NCBI RefSeq assembly: GCF_000812685.1
Contig: NZ_JWIF01000012.1
Location: forward strand, 1 to 64,000
Direction: 5' to 3'
DNA length: 64,000 bases
From: Halocynthiibacter namhaensis
GTDB lineage: Bacteria > Pseudomonadota > Alphaproteobacteria > Rhodobacterales > Rhodobacteraceae
In this document: positions 51,736 to 59,445 of the stretch, in pieces
Position numbering within the stretch: position 1 is the stretch's first letter
Layout of the letters: the number at the start of each line of letters is the position of its first letter
The notes under the pieces: model-generated
Told to the model about the DNA's origin: nothing
Seen by the model: only the letters and a program-made list of their open reading frames with translations
Databases searched by the model: none
Position numbers and translations under genes: made by a program

Positions 51736-52470
51736 TCAGATGGCGAGATATTCGGCGCGTAGCGCCTCGTTATCAAGCACTTCTTGCGCTGTTCCATCAA
51801 ATACGACACTGCCGGTGTCCAAGATCACCGCGCGATCCGCGAGGTTCAAAGCGCGCACAGCGTTCTGTTCCACGATCACGGTGGTGATGCCCTGCGCCTT
51901 AATGATATTGAGGGTGTTCTCAATTTCATCAACGATAACAGGGGCTAGGCCTTCATATGGTTCATCCAGAAGCAGGACTTTCACGTCACGTGCAAGGGCG
52001 CGCGCGATGGCAAGCATCTGCTGTTCACCACCAGAAAGCGTGGTGCCTTCTTGTTTGCGGCGCTCACCAAGACGAGGAAATAAATCATACAGACGTTCAA
52101 TCGACCAACCCACCGGTTCCATGATTTGGGCCAATTGCAGGTTTTCTTCCACGGTCAGGCCCTGAATGATGCGGCGATCTTCCGGCACCAATGCCATGCC
52201 AGCCTGGGCCGCTTGGTGACTTTTCATGGAATGCAGATGTTGGTGATCAAGCCAAATCTCGCCATGGGTGACCATTGGGTCATCCAGTCGGGCAATCGCA
52301 CGTAGGGTCGATGTTTTGCCCGCGCCATTGCGCCCGAGAAGGGCCAAGATTTCGCCTTCGTGGACGTTAAAGGACACGCCCTGCACGATATAGCTTTCGC
52401 CGTAATATGCGTGCAGATCCCAGACAGAGAAATAGGCGGGTGCGGATGCGGTTTTTGCTTTTTGTGACAT
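51736..52470 (-). CDS. ABC transporter ATPase, LivF type (acs-linked importer)
   Basis: The 244-residue ATPase has Walker A GRNGAGKTS, Q-loop VPEDRRIIQGLTVEENLQL, signature LSGGEQQML, Walker B LLLDEPYEGLAPV and VEQNAVRAL. Last gene of the binding-protein/permease/ATPase cluster and directly upstream of acs. With the LivG-type ATPase it powers uptake of an amino acid, amide or acid. Confidence 0.94.
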   Translation of the reverse strand: MSQKAKTASAPAYFSVWDLHAYYGESYIVQGVSFNVHEGEILALLGRNGAGKTSTLRAIARLDDPMVTHGEIWLDHQHLHSMKSHQAAQAGMALVPEDRRIIQGLTVEENLQLAQIMEPVGWSIERLYDLFPRLGERRKQEGTTLSGGEQQMLAIARALARDVKVLLLDEPYEGLAPVIVDEIENTLNIIKAQGITTVIVEQNAVRALNLADRAVILDTGSVVFDGTAQEVLDNEALRAEYLAI

Positions 52471-52481
52471 GTTCGCGTCCT

Positions 52482-53243
52482 TTACGTCTGCTGTGTTTCG
52501 CCAAGGTAGGCTTCACGCACCTTGGGGTGATCACGGATGTTGTCTGGCGTGTCTTCAACCAATGGCGTGCCTTGCGCCAAAACGGTGATCCGTTCCGCCA
52601 GCGAGAACACAACATGCATGTCATGTTCGATGATCGCCATGGTGATATCGCGCTTTTCCTTGATCTCTTTGAGCAGATCAATCGTGCTGTTGGTGTCCGC
52701 GCGTGCCATGCCTGCCGTTGGTTCATCCAGCAGCAAAAGCTTGGGATCTTGCACCAGTGACATCGCCATTTCCAGACGGCGTTTGTCCCCACGTGACAGG
52801 CTAGACGCCTGCATATGCAGCTTGTCTTGCATGTTCACGTCTTCCAGCATGGCCAAGGCTTTTTCGTTAAGATCTTTTTCGGCCTCAACGGTTTCAAAAG
52901 CATGCAGGCGGAAGGATCCGTCGCGTTTGGCAAAACAGGGGATCAACACGTTTTCCAGCACGGTGAGATCGCCGAAGATCTCAGGTGTTTGGAAGATGCG
53001 TGAAATGCCCAGTTGGTTGATTTCATGCGGTTTCTTACCCAGAACGGATTGCCCTTGGAAGGTAACAGACCCGGTATCCGGGATCAGTTTCCCAATGAGA
53101 CAGTTCAGCAAAGTAGACTTGCCTGCCCCGTTGGGTCCGATGATCGCATGAACCGTGTTTTCCTGAACGGAAAGGTTAACATTTGACAGCGCCTGGAGAC
53201 CTCCAAACCGCTTGCCGACGTCTTTGACTTCGAGAAGACCCAT
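52482..53243 (-). CDS. ABC transporter ATPase, LivG type (acs-linked importer)
   Basis: The 253-residue ATPase has Walker A GPNGAGKSTLLN, Q-loop FQTPEIFGDLTVLENVL, a divergent signature LSRGDKRRLEMAMSL, Walker B LLLLDEPTAGMARAD and the His switch IIEHDMHVVF. It is 14 bases downstream of the LivM-type gene and 11 upstream of the LivF-type gene. Confidence 0.94.
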   Translation of the reverse strand: MGLLEVKDVGKRFGGLQALSNVNLSVQENTVHAIIGPNGAGKSTLLNCLIGKLIPDTGSVTFQGQSVLGKKPHEINQLGISRIFQTPEIFGDLTVLENVLIPCFAKRDGSFRLHAFETVEAEKDLNEKALAMLEDVNMQDKLHMQASSLSRGDKRRLEMAMSLVQDPKLLLLDEPTAGMARADTNSTIDLLKEIKEKRDITMAIIEHDMHVVFSLAERITVLAQGTPLVEDTPDNIRDHPKVREAYLGETQQT

Positions 53244-53257
53244 TAGATCAGCCCTCC

Positions 53258-54460
53258 TTATTCGGCCACATGTGGCGATTGTTGCGGTTTATGGTTGCTG
53301 TCGTCATTGGCGTCAGGTTTTTTGCGGAACATGTTGCGGATGCGTTGGCCAAGTTCGACCAGCCCACCGGGCAAGAAAACCACAACCAGCATGAACAACA
53401 GACCCAGGGTCAGGTGCCAGCCTTTGCCCACAAATGGGTGCAGCAACCAAACCAGCGCGTTTTCCAAACCATCGGGCAGGAAGGCGAACCAACCGTGCAG
53501 AACCTGGTCGTTGATCTTTGAAAAGATGTTCTCAAAATACTTGATGAAACCTGCGCCAAGAACGGGGCCCATCATGGTGCCCGCGCCGCCAAGAATGGTC
53601 ATCAAGACGACTTCGCCTGAGGCGGTCCATTGCATACGTTCCGCACCAGCAAGGGGATCCATTGAGGCAAGTAAACCACCAGCCAGACCCGCATACATGC
53701 CAGAAATAACGAAAGCCGCAAGCGTATAGGGACGCGAGGAAACGCCGGTGTAGTTCATACGTTGCTGGTTGGATTTCACCGCACGCAACATCAATCCGAA
53801 AGGGGAACGGAAGATGCGCAGGCTAAGGTAGAAGGCCAAGATCGCGATAACGGCACAGAAGTAATACCCAAAGTTAAAGGTAAACTGCCAAGGGCCAAGA
53901 TCCATGATCCAGCTGGAATTCATCTTGAAGCCGAAGAAATGCGTCGTGGTGATGCCGTTTTCGCCCATCAGGATTTGTGGGTCGTCATTGTAAACCTGCA
54001 GACCTGTTTCACCATTGGTGATCGGGGTTAACACGGAATATGCAAGGTTGAAGCTCATCTGGGCGAAGGCCAATGTCAGGATCGAAAAGTAGATCCCAGA
54101 ACGGCGCAGCGACACAAAACCGATCAGCAGGGCAAACAGGCCAGAGACGATGATCGCCAAGACAAGACCGGGCAACACATTGTAATTCAGCAGTTTGAAC
54201 ATCCAGACGGTGGAATAAGAGCCCACACCCAAGAAGGCGGCGTGACCGAAGGATAGATAACCGGTCAGCCCGAATAGAATGTTAAAGCCAATGGCAAAAA
54301 TCCCAAAGATTGCAAAGCGTTGCATCAAGTCAGGATAGCCCGCGTTGAATTGGGCAAGCCCGCTGTCGGTTGGGAATGGTTGCAGAAGGATCGGGGTGAA
54401 CACTGTCAGCGCGATCACGATTATAAGGAACTTTGTGTCCCGTTGATTTAGACCTAGCAT
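53258..54460 (-). CDS. ABC transporter permease, LivM type (acs-linked importer)
   Basis: The 400-residue permease is longer than LivM of the first cluster. The core includes [34 protein letters not shown] and the coupling loop [43 protein letters not shown], then [22 protein letters not shown] hydrophilic C-terminal tail of about 25 residues ([16 protein letters not shown]) is unusual but common in this acs-linked subtype. Confidence 0.93.
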   Translation of the reverse strand: MLGLNQRDTKFLIIVIALTVFTPILLQPFPTDSGLAQFNAGYPDLMQRFAIFGIFAIGFNILFGLTGYLSFGHAAFLGVGSYSTVWMFKLLNYNVLPGLVLAIIVSGLFALLIGFVSLRRSGIYFSILTLAFAQMSFNLAYSVLTPITNGETGLQVYNDDPQILMGENGITTTHFFGFKMNSSWIMDLGPWQFTFNFGYYFCAVIAILAFYLSLRIFRSPFGLMLRAVKSNQQRMNYTGVSSRPYTLAAFVISGMYAGLAGGLLASMDPLAGAERMQWTASGEVVLMTILGGAGTMMGPVLGAGFIKYFENIFSKINDQVLHGWFAFLPDGLENALVWLLHPFVGKGWHLTLGLLFMLVVVFLPGGLVELGQRIRNMFRKKPDANDDSNHKPQQSPHVAE

Positions 54461-54463
54461 GGG

Positions 54464-55495
54464 TTATTCCTCCATCACGCCTTTGCGCCCCATCAACCCG
54501 CGAGGGCGTGTAAGCAAGATCAGAATGGCGACCAAGTAGATGATGATTTGGTCAATACCTGGGATGATGTTTTTGATCATATTCATGGATGCAAAGCTTT
54601 CCAGAATGCCCAACATGAAGCCGGCAAGGACCGCGCCGGGCAAGCTGCCCATGCCACCGACAACCACCACCACGAAGCTTAGAACAAGAAAATCCATGCC
54701 CATGTGGTAATTCGGGGAATTGATCGGGGCATACATGACGCCCGCAACACCCGCGACGGCGGCGGCAAGGCCGAACATGAAGGTGAACCGTTTGTCGATG
54801 TCGATGCCCAGAAGGCCAACAGTTTCGCGATCCGCCATGCCAGCGCGCACAACCATGCCAAAGGTTGTGAATTGCAGGAAGCTAAAGACGCCGCCGATCA
54901 CAACCAACGAGAAGGCAAAGTAAACCATGCGCCAGTACGGATAGATGATGGTGTTTTCCGCAAAACCTAGCAGCAAGCCAAAGTCAAAGGATCCGGTAAA
55001 GGCCGCAGGGGCGGGGGTTGGGATTGGGTTCGCGCCGTAAAAGGCTTTGATCACTTCTTGCAGAACAATCGCAAGGCCAAAGGTCACAAGGATCTGATCC
55101 GCATGGGGGCGTTTGTAGAAATGTTTGATCAGGCCACGTTCCATGATGAAACCAACAGTGATCATAATGGGGATCGAAAATAGGATGGCCAGCGGTACGG
55201 ACCAATCGATGATCGAGGCACCTGTGCTTTCGCCAAACCATTCCATCACATAAGGCGTCTTTACCGTGGCGGGGTTGCCCAGAAAATCGACCTTGGTTGG
55301 ATCAATGGTTTCAAACGACAGCGATAGAATGCGCTGCACTGTTACGGAACAGAAGGCGCCGATCATGAACAATGCGCCATGGGCAAAGTTCACTACACCA
55401 AGCGTGCCGAAGATCAAGGTCAGGCCAAGGGCGATCAAGGCATAGGCCGATCCCTTATCTAGACCATTGAGAATTTGTAGAAGGATCACGTCCAT
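54464..55495 (-). CDS. ABC transporter permease, LivH type (acs-linked importer)
   Basis: The 343-residue permease shows GSAYALIALGLTLIFGTLGVVNFAHGALFMIGAF near the N terminus, the coupling region RAGMADRETVGLLGIDIDKRFTFMFGLAAAVAGVAGVMYAP and FVVVVVGGMGSLPGAVLAGFMLG. An insertion after the second helix (about 45-75) is typical of this subgroup. It is three bases from the LivM-type gene. Confidence 0.94.
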   Translation of the reverse strand: MDVILLQILNGLDKGSAYALIALGLTLIFGTLGVVNFAHGALFMIGAFCSVTVQRILSLSFETIDPTKVDFLGNPATVKTPYVMEWFGESTGASIIDWSVPLAILFSIPIMITVGFIMERGLIKHFYKRPHADQILVTFGLAIVLQEVIKAFYGANPIPTPAPAAFTGSFDFGLLLGFAENTIIYPYWRMVYFAFSLVVIGGVFSFLQFTTFGMVVRAGMADRETVGLLGIDIDKRFTFMFGLAAAVAGVAGVMYAPINSPNYHMGMDFLVLSFVVVVVGGMGSLPGAVLAGFMLGILESFASMNMIKNIIPGIDQIIIYLVAILILLTRPRGLMGRKGVMEE

Positions 55496-55575
55496 CTCAT
55501 GCCACCCAAAATTTAGAAAAAAGAGACGAAGCCGAGGCCGCCAAGACAGTGGATGCCTGGCTCCGTCATAAAGTG

Positions 55576-55600
55576 CCTGCCACGGAGGTTCTGCGGCAGG
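55576..55600 (-). terminator. Intra-operon hairpin after the second substrate-binding protein gene
   Basis: On the minus strand CCTGCC and GGCAGG flank 13 bases just after the binding-protein stop codon (55610). It parallels the hairpin at 22641-22666 in the other importer operon. Confidence 0.45.
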
Positions 55601-55609
55601 GTGGGAAAA

Positions 55610-56953
55610 TTATCCGCCGTTGCAAGCGCCCAATTCGCCACCAGCGAACATTGGGTGATCTACAGCGTATTCAACCTGCGCACGTGGCGTGATTTCAACG
55701 ATTTCGAGAAGATCGAATTCGTTTTCTGGGTTCTCTTTACCCTTCACAACCAACACGTCTTTAAAGCACTGGTGATCGCCAGCACGGTAATGTGTTGGAC
55801 CGTTGCCGAGACCATCAAAGTCATAGCCTTCCAGCGCTTCTGCAACTGCACATGGGTTGAATGAACCCGCGCGCTGAACCGCATCTGCGTATAGAAGTGT
55901 TTGACAATAAACAGTGTGCGCCGCCTGGCTTGGTGGGAAGCCGTATTTCGTACCAAAGCTGCGTACAAAGGCTTGTGAACCTTCATCGGTCAGCGACCAG
56001 TGCCAGTTGGTTGAGCCAAAGATGCCCTTAACGTTTGCACCTGCACCGCGCGCCATCAGGCGGGAATACAGCGGTACAACGATTTCGAAGTTTTTGCCGT
56101 TCACAACTTTTTCACGTAGGCCGAACTGCACAGCGTTGGTCAAGGAATTCACCATGTTGCCGCCGTAGTGGTTCAGAACCAAAACATCCGCGCCTGAATT
56201 CAGAACCGGTGCGATATAGGATGAAAAATCGGTAGACGCCAGCGGCGTGCGTACTTTCTCAACTGTGTTCCAGCCCATGGCCTCGGTGGCAGCTGCGATG
56301 GATTCTTCTTGTGTCCAACCCCATGTATAGTCAGCGGTCAGGTGATAGGCTGTCCGGTCAGTGCCGTAACGCGCTGCCAAAACAGGTGCAAGCGCCGCAG
56401 CAGACATGTAACCGTTAAAGAAGTGACGGAAACCATTGGCTTTTTTGTCTTTGCCTGTGGTGTCGTTTGAGTGGGTTAGGCCGGCCATGAAGATCACGCC
56501 AGCTTCCTGACAGAGGCCTTGAACCGCAATCGCAACACCAGAGCTTGAGCCGCCAGTGATCATGACAGCGCCGTCTTTTTCGATCATGGACCGGGCAGAG
56601 GCGCGGGCGGCGTCAGATTTCGTCTGCGTATCACCCGTAACATATTCAACTTTTTTACCCATGATGCCTGTACCATCCAGCACCTTAGAGCTGAAGGTGT
56701 TCATCATGCCGCCGTCGCCGCCACCGTTCAGGTGCTCAACAGCAAGTTCATAGGCGCGAAGTTCGTCTGCGCCCTCATCAGCGTAGGGGCCGGACTGTGG
56801 CACGTTGAAGCCCAGCGTCACGGTTGAGCCGGTTGGATCATTGGTGAAGGCTGCGGCGGATGACGCGGTGAAGATCGTCGGCATTGCCAGGCCAGCACCC
56901 AAAGCGGCACCTCCTCGCAGGACACCACGACGGTTTGTTATAAGCTTAGACAT
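55610..56953 (-). CDS. ABC-type branched-chain/amide-type substrate-binding protein (acs-linked)
   Basis: The 447-residue protein has a Tat signal (NRRGVLRGGAALGAGLAMPTIFTASSAAAF) and a type I periplasmic-binding fold (TVTLGFNVPQSGPYADEGADELRAYELAVEHLNGG, ITGGSSSGVAIAVQGLCQEAGV, YHLTADYTWGWTQEES). GGGAGGAATAC precedes the start. It heads the importer operon and is divergent from the XRE regulator. Linkage to acs suggests an organic acid or a compound giving acetate as ligand, but this is inference. Confidence 0.93.
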   Translation of the reverse strand: MSKLITNRRGVLRGGAALGAGLAMPTIFTASSAAAFTNDPTGSTVTLGFNVPQSGPYADEGADELRAYELAVEHLNGGGDGGMMNTFSSKVLDGTGIMGKKVEYVTGDTQTKSDAARASARSMIEKDGAVMITGGSSSGVAIAVQGLCQEAGVIFMAGLTHSNDTTGKDKKANGFRHFFNGYMSAAALAPVLAARYGTDRTAYHLTADYTWGWTQEESIAAATEAMGWNTVEKVRTPLASTDFSSYIAPVLNSGADVLVLNHYGGNMVNSLTNAVQFGLREKVVNGKNFEIVVPLYSRLMARGAGANVKGIFGSTNWHWSLTDEGSQAFVRSFGTKYGFPPSQAAHTVYCQTLLYADAVQRAGSFNPCAVAEALEGYDFDGLGNGPTHYRAGDHQCFKDVLVVKGKENPENEFDLLEIVEITPRAQVEYAVDHPMFAGGELGACNGG

Positions 56954-57091
56954 GTATTCCTCCCTTTATGAAATGCACTGATTGCAGATCAGGTTCCTCC
57001 ACCGTTTCTGCGAGTGCTGCCTTTTACAGGCGTGTGGTATTATCGCCTCGGGTATGAAAATTTCACAATAAATCACTTCAACAAAAGAAAA

Positions 57092-57104
57092 TTCTTGTAA
57101 AGAA
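57092..57104. promoter_or_regulatory. Candidate operator between the importer operon and XRE regulator
   Basis: TTCTT-GTA-AAGAA is an imperfect-centre palindrome. A related CTTGTAAAA occurs about 33 bases further on, and TTTCACAA/TTGTGAAA-like strings at about 57060, 57117 and 57160. RamB- and PrpR-type regulators bind TTTGCAAA-like sites, and CTTGTAAAG is loosely similar. Assignment is tentative. Confidence 0.35.
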
Positions 57105-57182
57105 ATACACAGCACAATGTGAAAACTTGTAAAAAAATTTCCAAACCTTGCGGGAGTTTGTGAAAAATCAAGGTGATAGACG

Positions 57183-58553
57183 ATGACACGTGACAACGCC
57201 CGCATCCTGACAGGGACCCGAATTCGCCAACGCCGCACCGATATTGGTCTGCGCCAGGTTGACCTAGCGGAACGCGCGGGGATTTCGCCGTCTTACCTGA
57301 ACTTGATTGAACACAATCGCCGCAGAATCGCGGGGAAGCTATTGTTTGACATCGCGGCCGGTCTCGGGATTGAGGCTAAGCATCTTTCTGAGGACGCGCA
57401 AACCTCGTTGTTGGGGGAATTGCGCAGTGGGTTTGCGGGGCATGAAGGCAAGGCGCAACCGGAACTGGATCGCATTGATGATTTCGCCAGTCGTTTCCCT
57501 GGTTGGGCCGATACATTGGTGCAAACCCAGCGTCGTGTGACAGAACTTGAGCGCACAATTGAAGTGCTGTCGGATCGCATGACCCATGACCCGCATTTGT
57601 CCGAAGCTTTGCACGAGGTTTTAACGACTGTGACTGCGATCCGATCGACCTCGGGTATTTTGACTGGTGGTGGGGGCCTAGACACCGTTTGGCAAGAACG
57701 GTTTCAAAAGAACCTAGATGAAGATGCACGGCGTTTGGCTGAAAGTGCCGCATCGCTTGTAAAATATTTGGATGATGCGGGAGATGTGGATCAAAACCTT
57801 AGCTCGCCTCAGGCCGAATTGGATAAGTGCTTCGGGCGAATGGGGTGGCACGTCGCAGGGTTTGAACAAAGCGATTTGACCGAGCGCCAAGCACAGACTG
57901 TGGCGCAAGACCTTGCGCACGCAGCCCCTGAACTGACATCGAGCGCGGTTCGGGAAATGGCTGTGAATCGATTTATGTCGTGGTGGATTTTGAGTCAAAA
58001 AATGCCAGTCGAAAGTTTTTCTAAAGCCTTAATTACATGCGGTTGGGATCCGATTTTATTGGCGGATCAGTTTGATGTTTCGGTTGAAGAGGTCTTCCAA
58101 CGCTTTGCAACGCTACCGCCCACCGAACGGGTTTCCGATGTTGGATTGGTATCTTGTGATGCCGCCGGAAATCTGACCTGTCGCAAAGCGCTGAATGGGT
58201 TCAATGTGCCCAGTTTTGATGGCGCATGCGCACGTTGGCCGTTGTTCAGCGCGCTTGTGACGCCGGGTGAGTTGCTGGTTAATCAGATTGGTCAAAGTCA
58301 GGGGCGGGCCGGTGATGCCGATTTTCCGCGCTTTGTCGCTTTGTCTTGGGGGTGGCGCAAACAGCATGGTGGCTTTGGTGGAGCTGTGGTTCGAGGTGGG
58401 CACATGTTGTTGATCCCTCAGGATAGTTTGGAAAAGAAAGCGATGCAGGAAGCGGGAGGGGTGATGTTGGATATTGGCTCAAGCTGCCGAATTTGCATGA
58501 TTTCGGATTGCCCTGCGCGACGAGAGCCAGCAATCTTGGGTGGGGCGGTGTGA
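57183..58553 (+). CDS. XRE-family regulator of the short-chain fatty acyl/RamB-like type
   Basis: The 456-residue protein has an N-terminal XRE HTH (TGTRIRQRRTDIGLRQVDLAERAGISPSYLNLIEHNRRRIAGK, about 10-52), a middle region with a helix-rich segment and a C-terminal domain with a Cys cluster CRICMISDCPARREP (about 436-450), like regulators of acetate, propionate and glyoxylate metabolism (RamB, PrpR, ScfR group). This type senses acyl-CoA or short fatty acids. AAGGTGAT precedes the ATG. It is divergent from the importer-acs genes and is the best candidate for their regulator. Confidence 0.88.
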   Translation: MTRDNARILTGTRIRQRRTDIGLRQVDLAERAGISPSYLNLIEHNRRRIAGKLLFDIAAGLGIEAKHLSEDAQTSLLGELRSGFAGHEGKAQPELDRIDDFASRFPGWADTLVQTQRRVTELERTIEVLSDRMTHDPHLSEALHEVLTTVTAIRSTSGILTGGGGLDTVWQERFQKNLDEDARRLAESAASLVKYLDDAGDVDQNLSSPQAELDKCFGRMGWHVAGFEQSDLTERQAQTVAQDLAHAAPELTSSAVREMAVNRFMSWWILSQKMPVESFSKALITCGWDPILLADQFDVSVEEVFQRFATLPPTERVSDVGLVSCDAAGNLTCRKALNGFNVPSFDGACARWPLFSALVTPGELLVNQIGQSQGRAGDADFPRFVALSWGWRKQHGGFGGAVVRGGHMLLIPQDSLEKKAMQEAGGVMLDIGSSCRICMISDCPARREPAILGGAV

Positions 58554-58685
58554 AATGCCGCAACAGATGGCTTTTGACACGGCGCGGTTTTCCGACAATA
58601 GTTGGCCACCGATGATGTGATGATGCCATGTGCACATCCACAAAGGCACGCTGGTCTGGGGAGTAGACCGGCAAGGGGGGATGAC

Positions 58686-59054
58686 TTGGGAAAAACCGTA
58701 TTATTGATCGAAGATGAGCCCAATATAGTTGAGGCAATTCGTTTTCTGTTGGCGCGGGATGGCTGGCGTGTCGAAACTCATGGCCGAGGGGATACTGCCC
58801 TTGAAGCCGTGCAAAAACACCAACCTGACTTGATCGTGCTGGATGTGATGCTGCCCAAACGCTCGGGGTTTGATATCCTGCGTGATCTGCGGGCATCTCA
58901 AGCGACACGGGACCTGCCTGTCATGATGTTGACGGCGCGTGGCCAGACTAAAGACCGCGAGTTGGCCGAACAATATGGGGTGTCGCGTTTTATGACCAAA
59001 CCGTTTTCAAATACCGATATGATCGCCGCTGTGCGCGAATTGGCTGAGGCATGA
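58686..59054 (+). CDS. Single-domain response regulator receiver
   Basis: A TTG at 58686 with GGGGGG before it gives a 122-residue CheY-like receiver: acidic pair in LLIEDEPNIVE (about 10-12), phosphoacceptor Asp in LIVLDVMLPKRSG (about 54), Thr in MLTARGQ and Lys in FMTKPFS. There is no output domain. A longer start at 58602 has no family support. It is upstream of, and probably cotranscribed with, the histidine kinase gene, so it is the likely phosphate acceptor. Confidence 0.88.
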   Translation: MGKTVLLIEDEPNIVEAIRFLLARDGWRVETHGRGDTALEAVQKHQPDLIVLDVMLPKRSGFDILRDLRASQATRDLPVMMLTARGQTKDRELAEQYGVSRFMTKPFSNTDMIAAVRELAEA

Positions 59055-59067
59055 AGTTGGAGGCTTA

Positions 59068-59445
59068 ATGTCAGAAGATCCGCGCAACACATTGCCAGAT
59101 GACCCGTTGGTATCCAGCCCACCGTCGCGCCTGTTCTTGGAGTGGGAGAGCTATCGCCGTAAACGCGCGATGGACGCAGCTAACTTGTTGCCAATACTTG
59201 GTTTACTGATGTTTCTTGTACCGATTTTGGTATCATCGGGGCGTGACAGTATTTCTGCGTCAGGTGCGATGTTGTATCTGTTTCTGGCTTGGTGCTTGCT
59301 GATAGTTTTCTCGTTCTGGGTGTCACATTTACTGCGTGCACGTGAGGAAACGCTCGCCCAGCCCACGGCACAAGACGAGACACAAACTGTGTCGCCCAAT
59401 CGCGCATCGCGTTCCGATGCGAGGCGGAATCATGGTCAGCTTTAA
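59068..59445 (+). CDS. Small membrane protein between receiver and kinase genes
   Basis: The 125-residue product has two transmembrane helices (NLLPILGLLMFLVPILVSS and GAMLYLFLAWCLLIVFSFWVSHLL) and a polar, Gln/Thr-rich tail. It is 13 bases after the receiver gene and its end overlaps the kinase start by 14 bases. Such a small two-helix protein is often found before SSS-type kinase genes in this group and may be an accessory subunit; its function is unproven. Confidence 0.75.
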   Translation: MSEDPRNTLPDDPLVSSPPSRLFLEWESYRRKRAMDAANLLPILGLLMFLVPILVSSGRDSISASGAMLYLFLAWCLLIVFSFWVSHLLRAREETLAQPTAQDETQTVSPNRASRSDARRNHGQL

